Under the pieces are notes generated by a model that saw nothing but the letters and a program-made list of their open reading frames with translations, did no database searches and was not told the origin of the DNA. The translations under genes and the position numbers were made by a program. From JBPBQZ01 sp050955105 (GTDB taxonomy: Bacteria; Pseudomonadota; Gammaproteobacteria; Burkholderiales; Burkholderiaceae): a stretch of 31,308 bases of DNA. Positions 7,250-14,977 of the stretch are shown here, one piece after another. Each line of letters starts with the position of its first letter. Within the stretch, counting starts at the first letter, position 1. The stretch spans positions 1-31,308 of the forward strand of contig JBPBQZ010000126.1 of assembly GCA_050955105.1 (NCBI GenBank), written 5' to 3'.

Positions 7250-7308
7250 GCGTTTGTTGCGTCGCACAATAGCGCGGCAATGGCGGCGGGTTTTGCTCTG
7301 CTGGTTTA

Positions 7309-7383
7309 CCGCAAGCGGTTTCTTGCGGCGAGCGAATCACCTACTGCGCTGGAATACCCAAGGCAGGCACCGCTGACGCGGTG
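7309..7383 (+). promoter_or_regulatory. Structured 5' leader of the phasin mRNA
   Basis: Two hairpins lie in the untranslated leader: CCGCAAG/CTTGCGG (7309-7315 with 7322-7328, 6-base loop) and CACCGC/GCGGTG (7368-7373 with 7378-7383, TGAC loop). The second ends 13 bases before the GGAGA ribosome-binding site at 7396. They may stabilise the mRNA or tune translation; no known riboswitch class is recognised. Confidence 0.4.
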
Positions 7384-7406
7384 AACCAATCGGACGGAGA
7401 GCAAAC

Positions 7407-7988
7407 ATGAGTGCATGGACCCCTGAGCAGTTGGTGGACGCGCAAAAGACCAATCTCGGAAAATGGTTTGGTTTCAGCAGCAAGGCATTCGAGAGTTTCG
7501 AAAAGCTGGTTGCGCTGAACATGCAGGTCGTCAAGTCGTCGATGCTGGAGTCGCAGCAAGTCGCTCAGCAGGCAATGTCGGTGCGCGATCCGCAAGAACT
7601 CTTCGCGCTGCAGGCCAGTATGTCGCAACCGCTGGTGGAGAAGATGCTGGCCTACAACCGCCATCTGTATGACATCGCGGCGGGCACGCAAGCCGAATTC
7701 GCCAGCGCGACCGAAACCGCGCTGGAAGAGCAAAACCTGAAACTGCAGGCGCTGGTTGAAAACATCTCGCGCAACGCACCGGCCGGATCGGAAACCGCGG
7801 TAGCCGTCGTGAAGTCGGCAATGAACGCAGCCAACACTGCCTACGCGACGATTCAGAAAGCCAGCAAGCAAGCGATGGAAGCGGCGCAAAACAATATGGA
7901 CGCCGCATCGGCCGCTGCGTCGAAGGCCGCCCAGCAAGCCAGCGCACAAGTGGTTGCGCGTGCCGCGGCTGCGTCTGAAGGCGCCTGA
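7407..7988 (+). CDS. phaP: Phasin, PHB-granule-associated protein
   Basis: A 193-residue, cysteine-free, helix-rich protein of the PhaP family, which coats polyhydroxybutyrate granules in the cytoplasm and limits their size. Family hallmarks include an opening MSAWTPEQLVDAQKTNL and a repeated amphipathic heptad-like pattern (SKAFESFEKLVALNMQVVKS, QQVAQQAMSVRDPQEL, YNRHLYDIAAGTQAEF). The C-terminus, from about residue 150, is very Ala-rich with Gln, Lys and Ser, as in Cupriavidus and Burkholderia phasins. The ATG at 7407 follows GGAGA with a 6-base spacer. The strong promoter and leader fit an abundant protein. It converges on lpdA across a strong hairpin. Its position beside pyruvate dehydrogenase, the source of acetyl-CoA for PHB, makes metabolic sense. 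Confidence 0.93.
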   Translation: MSAWTPEQLVDAQKTNLGKWFGFSSKAFESFEKLVALNMQVVKSSMLESQQVAQQAMSVRDPQELFALQASMSQPLVEKMLAYNRHLYDIAAGTQAEFASATETALEEQNLKLQALVENISRNAPAGSETAVAVVKSAMNAANTAYATIQKASKQAMEAAQNNMDAASAAASKAAQQASAQVVARAAAASEGA

Positions 7989-8135
7989 GTCGTCAACGGC
8001 TCATCGCGTTGGATCGACCGACCACCGTGCCAGTTGCTTTTGTGAAGGCTGGCATGCGCGCCTGCGCGAAGCAAGGCCGGCGACATTAGCAGGCCGCGCA
8101 CGCCTTGGTTGACGATCTACCTGCAGTACCCAAGC

Positions 8136-8165
8136 ATTCGGCCCCTGCTTCGTCAGGGGCCGAAT
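8136..8165. terminator. Bidirectional terminator between phaP and lpdA
   Basis: A perfect 12-bp stem (ATTCGGCCCCTG at 8136-8147 with its complement at 8154-8165) closes a 6-base loop CTTCGT, between the convergent phaP and lpdA stops. The T-tract is poor on both strands (CTATT on the plus side), but the GC-rich stem and position argue for a shared terminator. Nothing else is seen in 7989-8236. Confidence 0.7.
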
Positions 8166-8236
8166 CTATTGCGGGGCGCGCAACGCGCGCATCACGTACT
8201 ACTGCTGCTCAGGCATCGCGCATCACTTTCCTCGGC

Positions 8237-10057
8237 TTAGCTCCCTTGGCGTTTGCGCGGCGGTGGCAGATCGGTGCAGACGCCCTCGTACAACTCTGCG
8301 GCCATGCCGATCGATTCGCCCAGCGTCGGATGCGGATGGATGGTCTTGCCGATATCGGTGGCGTCGGCGCCCATTTCAATCGCCAGACAGATTTCGCTGA
8401 TGAGGTCACCGGCGCTCGGACCTACGATGCCGCCGCCAATCACGCGATGCGTGCTTTCATCGAACAGCAGCTTGGTAAAACCTTCCTCGCGACCGTTTGC
8501 GATGGCGCGGCCCAGTGCAGCCCAAGGGAACACCGCCTTGCCGTATTTCACGCCTTCCTGCTTCAACTGTGCCTCGGTCTTGCCGGCCCATGCGACTTCT
8601 GGATCGGTATAGGCCACCGAGGGAATCTGCATCGCGTCGAAGAAAGATTTCTCGCCGGCGGCAGCTTCAGCCGCCACATGCCCTTCGTGCACTGCTTTGT
8701 GAGCGAGCATCGGCTGGCCGATGATGTCGCCGATCGCGAACAGGTTCGGTACATTGGTGCGCCGCTGTCCGTCGACCGCAATGAAGCCACGCTCGCTGAC
8801 ATTCACACCCGCTTTGTCAGCACCGATTCGCAGGCCGTTCGGTGAGCGTCCGACTGCAACCAGCACCAGGTCGTAGCGCTGCGCTTCGGCGGGCGCCTGG
8901 CGTCCTTTGAAGCTGACGTAGATGCCGTCTTTGCGCGCCTCAGCGCCAACGGTCTGCGTGCCGAGCATGACATTCGCAAAACGCTTGGCATTGAATTTCT
9001 GCCACACCTTGACGAGATCTTCGTCGGCGCCTGCCATCAGGCCGTCGAGCATTTCAACGATGTCGATCTTGGCACCGAGCGTGGAGTAGACAGTGGCCAT
9101 TTCCAGGCCGATGATGCCGCCGCCGATCACCAGCATGCGCTCAGGCACGAACGGCAACTCGAGCGCACCGGTCGAGTCGACGATGCGCGGGTCTTCGGGC
9201 AAGAAAGGCAGCCGTACCGATTGCGACCCCGCTGCAATAATCGCCTGTTCGAACTTCAGCACCTGACGCCCCGCCGGCCCTTCGACCGCCATATGATGGG
9301 CGTCGAGGAACTGACCGACGCCCTGCACGACATCGACCTTGCGCGCCTTCGCCATGCCTGCGAGACCGCCTGTCAATTTGCCGACCACCGACGACTTGAA
9401 GGCTCGCAACTTGTCGAGATCGATCTTGGGCGCACCGAAAGTGATGCCGTGCGCAGCCAATGCCGCCGCTTCATCGATGATCTGGGCCGTGTGCAGCAGC
9501 GCCTTGGAGGGAATGCATCCTACGTTCAGGCAGACGCCGCCGAGCGTGGCATAACGTTCGATCAAGACAGTTTTGAGGCCCAGATCGGCGCCGCGAAACG
9601 CCGCCGAGTATCCGCCGGGGCCCGCGCCCAGCACCAACAGTTGATATTCGCCATCGACCTTGCCGATGCTTTGCGCAGACGCAGCGGTTGCGGATATGGC
9701 GTTGTTCTTGGCCACGGTCGGCGCATTCTGTGCGACCGGCGCAGCCGCCTGCGCGGGCGCCGCCGGTGCGGCCGGTGCGGCCGGCTGGCTGGCGGCCGGC
9801 GCTTCGTCAGCCGCATTCGCCGTCACTTCGACCACTGCGATCACGGTTCCTTCGGATACCTTATCGCCTGCCTTGACGCGCACTTCCTTGACCGTTCCGG
9901 CAACACTGCTAGGCACTTCGATCGAGGCCTTGTCGCTCTCGAGCGTTAGCAACGCCTGTTCGACAAGCACCGCGTCGTTCGGCGCGACCAGTACTTCGAT
10001 GACATCGACATCCTTGAAATCGCCGATATCCGGCACCTTGACTTCGACCAGACTCAT
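8237..10057 (-). CDS. lpdA: Dihydrolipoamide dehydrogenase (E3 of pyruvate dehydrogenase) with N-terminal lipoyl domain
   Basis: A 606-residue flavoprotein that reoxidises dihydrolipoyl groups of the pyruvate dehydrogenase complex with NAD. An N-terminal lipoyl domain (about residues 2-78) has the lipoylation site in ESDKAS (K43). An Ala/Pro/Gln-rich flexible linker follows (about 80-130), then the disulfide oxidoreductase: FAD-binding GAGPGGY (144-150), redox CLNVGC (C176 and C181), NAD-binding VIGGGIIGLE, and the C-terminal HPHPTLGE with catalytic H576 and E581. I start at ATG 10057 because GGGAGAT lies 5 bases upstream and the lipoyl domain then begins at once; the frame is open further upstream without meaning. 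Third gene of the aceE-aceF-lpdA operon, 58 bp after aceF. Lipoyl-E3 fusions are known in Burkholderia, Ralstonia and Neisseria. Confidence 0.96.
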   Translation of the reverse strand: MSLVEVKVPDIGDFKDVDVIEVLVAPNDAVLVEQALLTLESDKASIEVPSSVAGTVKEVRVKAGDKVSEGTVIAVVEVTANAADEAPAASQPAAPAAPAAPAQAAAPVAQNAPTVAKNNAISATAASAQSIGKVDGEYQLLVLGAGPGGYSAAFRGADLGLKTVLIERYATLGGVCLNVGCIPSKALLHTAQIIDEAAALAAHGITFGAPKIDLDKLRAFKSSVVGKLTGGLAGMAKARKVDVVQGVGQFLDAHHMAVEGPAGRQVLKFEQAIIAAGSQSVRLPFLPEDPRIVDSTGALELPFVPERMLVIGGGIIGLEMATVYSTLGAKIDIVEMLDGLMAGADEDLVKVWQKFNAKRFANVMLGTQTVGAEARKDGIYVSFKGRQAPAEAQRYDLVLVAVGRSPNGLRIGADKAGVNVSERGFIAVDGQRRTNVPNLFAIGDIIGQPMLAHKAVHEGHVAAEAAAGEKSFFDAMQIPSVAYTDPEVAWAGKTEAQLKQEGVKYGKAVFPWAALGRAIANGREEGFTKLLFDESTHRVIGGGIVGPSAGDLISEICLAIEMGADATDIGKTIHPHPTLGESIGMAAELYEGVCTDLPPPRKRQGS

Positions 10058-10115
10058 GCGTGATCTCCCTTCACCGATTCGTCTATTGCACCGTGCAACG
10101 CACCGCCGTGGGCAC

Positions 10116-11945
10116 TCACAGCGTGGCGCGGCGGAAATCCGCCAGCAGTTGCGTGAGATAGGCATTAAAGCGTGCCGCCTCGGCGCCGTCTATCACCCGA
10201 TGGTCATAGGACAGCGATAACGGCAGCATCAGGCGCGGGTCGAAATCCTTGCCGTTCCAGACGGGCTTCATGATGTTGCGGCCGACGCCCAGGATGGCGA
10301 CTTCGGGTGCATTGATGATCGGCGTGAAGTGACCGCCGCCAATACCACCCAGTGACGAGATCGAGAAGCAACCGCCTTGCATCTGGTCGCCCTTGAGCTT
10401 GCCTTCGCGCGCCAGTTTGGCCAGTTCGCCGCTTTCCTTTGCCAATTCGAAAACGCCCTTCTTGTCGACGTCGCGAATCACCGGCACCACCAGGCCGTTA
10501 GGCGTATCGGCCGCGAAGCCGATGTGAAAGTATTTCTTGAAGACCAGCGAGTCGCCATCGAGGCTCGAATTGAGCAAGGGGAATTTGCGCAAGGCAAACA
10601 CGCAAGCCTTCATCAGGAAGGCCAGCATCGTGACCTTGTTGCCCGATTTCTCGTTTTCCTTGTTCAACTGCAGGCGGAACGCTTCGAGCTCGGTGATATC
10701 CGCTTCGTCGTTATTCGTAACGTGCGGAATCATCACCCAATTGCGATGCAGGTTGGCGCCGGCAATCTTCTTGATGCGCGACAGGGGCTGCGCTTCAGCC
10801 GGTCCGAACTTGCTGAAATCGATTTTCGGCCAGGGCAGCAAGGACAGGCCACCGACGCCACCCGTGGCGGTCGCCGCGCTTGCGGCAGCGACCGGCGTGG
10901 CCGTCAACGCCTGCTTGACGAAGGCGCGTACGTCTTCCTGCGTGACACGGCCTTTGGGGCCGGAGCCCTTGACGCGCCATACGTCTACGCCCAACTCGCG
11001 CGCGAACTTGCGCACCGACGGGCTGGCATGCGACAGATGCCGCGCATCGCCTTCGCCCGGCGCGATGGCGGGCGCGTCCGCCAACTTCGACGAAGCGCCG
11101 TCGACCGGTGCCACATCGGTGCCGGTACCGTCGACTTGCGGAAAAGACGCGGTGGCACTCTCGGCTGGTGTTGCCGCCGTGGCGGCGCTGGCTTGAGGCG
11201 CCGCCACGCTCGTGGCGGGCGCTGCGCTCGGCGCCTTGGCAGGCGCTGCTGGCGCGCTGGCTTCGGTTTCCAGCACCGCGATGACCTTGCCCTCGGAAAT
11301 CGTATCGCCAGCCTTGACCGCGATCGAGCGAATGATGCCGGCGACGGGCGTCGGCACATCCATCGTTGCTTTGTCGGATTCGAGCGTGATCAACGATTGT
11401 TCGGCGCTCACGTGATCGCCGACGCTGACCAATACCTCGATCACCGGTACGTCTTGGTAATCGCCAATGTCCGGCACTTTGACTTCGACGCTCTGGCCCG
11501 CGGTCGCCGCGCCCGCCTCTTTCGACGACGGCGCGGCGGCCGGCGCCACGTTGGGCTCGGCGGCGGATTTGGCCACCGGCTGAGCCGTTGCCGCGGTAGG
11601 CGCCGCTGAGGTCGCCGATGTCGCCGGCGTTCCTGATGTCGCCGCGGCGGGCGCCGCACTGGCGGCAGCCGGTTTAGCCGCTGCCTGCGATGGCGCCGCC
11701 GTCGCAGCCGGCTCGAGAATAAGAATCAAGCTGCCTTCGGAGAGCTTGTCGCCCTCTTTCACGCGAATTTCTCGCACCGTACCGGCGCCCGGACTCGGCA
11801 CGTCGATCGTTGCCTTGTCGGATTCAAGCGTAATCAACGATTGTTCGGCCTCGACCGCATCGCCGACCGCCACCATCACTTCGATCACCGGTACATCGCT
11901 GAAATCGCCGATATCCGGCACTTTGACTTCCATGGTCTGGCTCAT
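10116..11945 (-). CDS. aceF: Dihydrolipoyllysine acetyltransferase (E2 of pyruvate dehydrogenase), two lipoyl domains
   Basis: A 609-residue core subunit that transfers acetyl groups from lipoyl arms to CoA. Order: lipoyl domain 1 (about 4-78, K44 in ESDKAT), an Ala/Thr/Pro linker, lipoyl domain 2 (about 153-226, K192 in ESDKAT), a second Ala-rich linker, a peripheral-subunit-binding domain (about 306-342, SPSVRKFARELGVD and GSGPKGRVTQEDV), and the catalytic domain from about 385 to the end with DHRVIDG carrying H582 and D586. The start at 11945 has AGGAG 11 bases upstream, a long spacer. The gene lies 93 bp after aceE. The two lipoyl domains contain a 44-bp near-identical DNA repeat in the same frame. 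E. coli AceF has three lipoyl domains; here the third lipoyl domain of the operon is on LpdA. Confidence 0.96.
   Translation of the reverse strand: MSQTMEVKVPDIGDFSDVPVIEVMVAVGDAVEAEQSLITLESDKATIDVPSPGAGTVREIRVKEGDKLSEGSLILILEPAATAAPSQAAAKPAAASAAPAAATSGTPATSATSAAPTAATAQPVAKSAAEPNVAPAAAPSSKEAGAATAGQSVEVKVPDIGDYQDVPVIEVLVSVGDHVSAEQSLITLESDKATMDVPTPVAGIIRSIAVKAGDTISEGKVIAVLETEASAPAAPAKAPSAAPATSVAAPQASAATAATPAESATASFPQVDGTGTDVAPVDGASSKLADAPAIAPGEGDARHLSHASPSVRKFARELGVDVWRVKGSGPKGRVTQEDVRAFVKQALTATPVAAASAATATGGVGGLSLLPWPKIDFSKFGPAEAQPLSRIKKIAGANLHRNWVMIPHVTNNDEADITELEAFRLQLNKENEKSGNKVTMLAFLMKACVFALRKFPLLNSSLDGDSLVFKKYFHIGFAADTPNGLVVPVIRDVDKKGVFELAKESGELAKLAREGKLKGDQMQGGCFSISSLGGIGGGHFTPIINAPEVAILGVGRNIMKPVWNGKDFDPRLMLPLSLSYDHRVIDGAEAARFNAYLTQLLADFRRATL
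11362..11405. repeat. 44-bp direct repeat, copy in lipoyl domain 2 of aceF
   Basis: This segment matches 11806-11849 at 41 of 44 bases. Both encode the lipoyl-lysine loop (AEQSLITLESDKAT) and lie exactly 444 bp apart, a multiple of three. Confidence 0.85.
11806..11849. repeat. 44-bp direct repeat, copy in lipoyl domain 1 of aceF
   Basis: Partner of the repeat at 11362-11405; the three differences are all transitions. Recombination between the copies would remove one lipoyl domain in frame. Confidence 0.85.
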
Positions 11946-12038
11946 TTAACACACGTCTCCTGTGGACGGAACGAAGGCACACGGCAGCATCGCCGACCGT
12001 GCGCCCACCGCGCGATGCGCGGCATTGGCGTTGCCGTC

Positions 12039-14729
12039 TCAGACTGTCGTCGGATTGGGTTTGGCAGGATCGAGTTGATATTTCTTCAACGCGGCGGCTA
12101 CCTGCTCTTTCTTGATAACGTTGTCATCGGCCAGGGCATTGAGCGCGGCCACCGTCACCCAGTAGCGGTCGACTTCGAAGAAATGCCTGAGTCGCTCACG
12201 CGTATCCGAGCGGCCGAAACCGTCGGTGCCGAGCACCACGTAACGGCGCGGCACCATTGCACGGATTTGTTCGGCGAAGCCGCGCACATAGTCGCTCGCG
12301 GCCACCACCGGACCGCTGGTCTCGGCCAGCAGTTTCTCGACGTGCGACACCTTGCGCGGCGCGGCCGGGTTCAACAGGCTTTCGCGCGCGCAAGACTGGC
12401 CGTCGCGCGCCAGTTCGGTGAAGCTCGGGCAACCCCACAAATCCGCTTCTACGCCCCAGTCGTCGCGCAGCAACTGCGCGGCGGCGATGACTTCGTTGAA
12501 GATAGTGCCTGAGCCGAGCAGTTGTACACGCGGTGCGCCCTTCTTCTGCGCGCCGCGGCGGAACGAATACATGCCTTTGATGATGTCGGCCGCCGCGCCT
12601 TCCGGCATGGCCGGATGCTCGTAGTTCTCGTTCATCACCGTCAGATAGTAATAAACGTCTTGCTGTTCGTGGAACATGCGGCGCAAACCATCCTGCACGA
12701 TCACCGCGAGCTCATAGCCGAAGGTCGGGTCATAGCTGATGCAGTTCGGAATCTGCGCCGAGAACATATGCGAATGGCCGTCTTCATGCTGCAGCCCTTC
12801 GCCGTTGATCGTGGTGCGGCCCGCAGTACCGCCCAGCAGGAAGCCACGCGAACGCATGTCGGCAGCCGCCCAGGCCAGATCGCCGATACGCTGGAAGCCG
12901 AACATCGAGTAGAAGATGTAGAACGGAATCATCTGCTCGCCGTGCGACGAATAAGCCGTCGCCGCAGCGATCCAGTCGCACATCGCACCGGCTTCGTTGA
13001 TGCCTTCCTGCAGGATCTGGCCGGTTTGCGATTCCTTGTAGAACATCAACTGGTCGCTGTCTTCCGGCACATATTTCTGGCCGTCCTGATTCCAGATGCC
13101 GATCTGGCGGAACAGGCCTTCCATGCCGAAGGTACGCGATTCGTCGGGCACGATCGGCACGATGCGTTTGCCGAGCGCCTTGTCTTTCAACAGGATGTTC
13201 AGCACCCGCACGAAAGCCATGGTGGTCGAGATTTCGCGACCGGGGCCGGTGCCCTTGAGCACCGCATCGAAGGCGGCTAGCTCCGGTACCGGCAGCGGCT
13301 CGGCCTTCTCGCGGCGCGCGGGCAGATAGCCGCCCAGCGCGTTGCGTCGCTCGCGCATGTACGTCAGTTCCTTCGAGCCTTCCTCGAACGTGAGGTATGG
13401 CACTTCTTCCAGCGCAGCGTCGGCGATCGGCAGGCGGAACTGGTCGCGGAACTTCTTCAGCGCCTCGACCGGCATTTTCTTTTGCTGATGCGTGATGTTC
13501 ATGGCCTGGCCGGCTTCGCCCATGCCATAGCCCTTGATGGTCTTCGCCAGGATCACCGTCGGCTGGCCGCGGGTTTGCGTGGCGGCCTGATAGGCGGCGT
13601 AGATCTTGTGCGGATCATGACCGCCGCGATTCAGATTCCAGATGTCGTCGTCGCTCCAGTCGGCCACCAAAGCCTTCAATTCGGGCGTGTTGAAGAAGTG
13701 CTCGCGCACGAACGCACCGCTTTCCGACTTGTAGGTCTGATACTCGCCATCGACCGCTTCCATCATCCGGCGCATCAATGCGCCCGACTTGTCACGCGCG
13801 AACAGCGCATCCCAACGGCTGCCCCACACTACTTTGATGACGTTCCAGCCGGCGCCGCGGAATTCCGATTCGAGTTCCTGGATGATCTTGCCGTTACCGC
13901 GCACCGGACCGTCGAGGCGTTGCAGATTGCAGTTGATAACGAAGACGAGATTGTCGAGGCGCTCGCGGCCGGCCATGCCAATGGCTCCCAGCGATTCCGG
14001 TTCGTCGGTTTCGCCGTCGCCGAGAAAGGCCCAGACCTTGCGGCCTTCGGTCTGCACAATGCCGCGCATCTGCATGTACTTCATGAAACGCGCCTGGTAG
14101 ATCGCCATGATCGGGCCCAGGCCCATCGACACCGTCGGGAACTGCCAGAAATCCGGCATCAGCCACGGATGCGGATACGAGGAAATGCCCTCGCCGCCCA
14201 CTTCCTGGCGGAAGTTGTCGAGCTGCTCGGGCTTGAGCCGGCCAAGCAGGAAAGCGCGCGCATAGATGCCCGGGGACGAATGCCCCTGCATGAATATGAG
14301 ATCGCCGCCGTGCTCGGCCGATGGTGCATGCCAGAAATGGTTGAAGCCTACGTCGTACAGCGTAGCGGCCGAGGCGAATGACGCGATGTGGCCGCCCACG
14401 TTCGTATGCTTGCCGGCGCGCAGCACCATCGCCGTGGCGTTCCAGCGCGTGTACGAGCGAATGCGGTGTTCGAGATCCTGATCACCGGGAATCGGCGCCT
14501 GCTGGCTGACCGGAATGGTATTGATATACGGCGTGGTGGCGGAGAACGGCAGATGCTCGCCATGCACCCGCGCAAACTCGATGAGCTTCTCGACCAGGAA
14601 GTGCGCGCGATCGGGACCGACCGTCGTCAGCACACCATGCAGGGCGTCGAGCCATTCGATGGTTTCTTGGGGATCGTCGTCGTGCTCGACGCCGACGTAT
14701 TTAATGACTTCCTCGGGCAATGCGGACAT
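12039..14729 (-). CDS. aceE: Pyruvate dehydrogenase E1 component, homodimeric type
   Basis: An 896-residue thiamine-diphosphate enzyme that decarboxylates pyruvate and reductively acetylates the lipoyl arms of AceF. The TPP/Mg motif runs from GDG (238-240, in GDGETDEPESLGAIG) to NCN (266-268). Other blocks typical of the single-chain E1 are HTNVGGHIASFASAATLYDVG, QGHSSPGIYARAF, KTIKGYGMGEAG, VPDESRTFGMEGLFRQ and LLGGTAGRTTINGEGLQHEDGH (in part). I choose ATG 14729: AGGAGA sits 5 bases upstream and the protein starts MSALPEEVIKYVG as in Burkholderia AceE; an ATG at 14753 adds 8 residues without its own ribosome-binding site. First gene of the aceE-aceF-lpdA operon, divergent from the sensor kinase gene. 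Confidence 0.97.
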   Translation of the reverse strand: MSALPEEVIKYVGVEHDDDPQETIEWLDALHGVLTTVGPDRAHFLVEKLIEFARVHGEHLPFSATTPYINTIPVSQQAPIPGDQDLEHRIRSYTRWNATAMVLRAGKHTNVGGHIASFASAATLYDVGFNHFWHAPSAEHGGDLIFMQGHSSPGIYARAFLLGRLKPEQLDNFRQEVGGEGISSYPHPWLMPDFWQFPTVSMGLGPIMAIYQARFMKYMQMRGIVQTEGRKVWAFLGDGETDEPESLGAIGMAGRERLDNLVFVINCNLQRLDGPVRGNGKIIQELESEFRGAGWNVIKVVWGSRWDALFARDKSGALMRRMMEAVDGEYQTYKSESGAFVREHFFNTPELKALVADWSDDDIWNLNRGGHDPHKIYAAYQAATQTRGQPTVILAKTIKGYGMGEAGQAMNITHQQKKMPVEALKKFRDQFRLPIADAALEEVPYLTFEEGSKELTYMRERRNALGGYLPARREKAEPLPVPELAAFDAVLKGTGPGREISTTMAFVRVLNILLKDKALGKRIVPIVPDESRTFGMEGLFRQIGIWNQDGQKYVPEDSDQLMFYKESQTGQILQEGINEAGAMCDWIAAATAYSSHGEQMIPFYIFYSMFGFQRIGDLAWAAADMRSRGFLLGGTAGRTTINGEGLQHEDGHSHMFSAQIPNCISYDPTFGYELAVIVQDGLRRMFHEQQDVYYYLTVMNENYEHPAMPEGAAADIIKGMYSFRRGAQKKGAPRVQLLGSGTIFNEVIAAAQLLRDDWGVEADLWGCPSFTELARDGQSCARESLLNPAAPRKVSHVEKLLAETSGPVVAASDYVRGFAEQIRAMVPRRYVVLGTDGFGRSDTRERLRHFFEVDRYWVTVAALNALADDNVIKKEQVAAALKKYQLDPAKPNPTTV

Positions 14730-14816
14730 GGGCGTCTCCTGGTTCTGCGGCACGCAACGCGCGCTCTAAGCGGGTCGGACCGAGCCTTTTTCGGGTGCTC
14801 TGGCCCAAACCTCTGG

Positions 14817-14846
14817 ATTCTAAGGAGCGACCGATCGCCGATGCAA
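14817..14846 (-). promoter_or_regulatory. Promoter of the aceE-aceF-lpdA operon
   Basis: On the minus strand TTGCAT (14841-14846) and TAGAAT (14817-14822) are 18 bp apart. The -10 is good and the -35 poor, as expected of an activated promoter. The start would be near 14810, about 80 nt upstream of aceE. Confidence 0.5.
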
Positions 14847-14853
14847 GGACAAT

Positions 14854-14888
14854 TTCCGAATTGCGAGATGCTATCTCATGATGCGGAA
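14854..14888. promoter_or_regulatory. 35-bp hyphenated dyad in the aceE/kinase intergenic region
   Basis: Two nested inverted repeats share one centre at 14871: outer TTCCG (14854-14858) with CGGAA (14884-14888), and inner GAGAT (14865-14869) with ATCTC (14873-14877). In all, 12 of 17 symmetric positions match. The site ends 8 bp before the aceE -35, and its centre lies about 61 bp upstream of the predicted aceE start, the classical position of an upstream activator. It does not match the E. coli PdhR operator. Which protein binds is unknown; the adjacent FixJ-type regulator is one candidate. Confidence 0.5.
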
Positions 14889-14965
14889 TTTCGCTGCGAT
14901 GCAGCACCCGTCGGCTGGGGTCTGAATAGGCCATTCGGCCAGCCGGATTCGCCCCGTGGCTGCGC

Positions 14966-14971
14966 TACAAT
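14966..14971 (+). promoter_or_regulatory. -10 element of the sensor-kinase operon, possible leaderless start
   Basis: TACAAT (five of six matches) ends 6 bases before the ATG at 14978, so transcription would begin at or next to that ATG. No Shine-Dalgarno precedes the ATG and no good -35 is seen. A leaderless mRNA is the simplest reading; the alternative is a different, unseen promoter or a later start codon. Confidence 0.4.
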
Positions 14972-14977
14972 CCGCCC

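Noticed and set aside
10377..11609. 410-codon plus-strand frame
   Set aside because: It is antisense to aceF and Arg/Gly/His-rich, with no family resemblance and no start signals.
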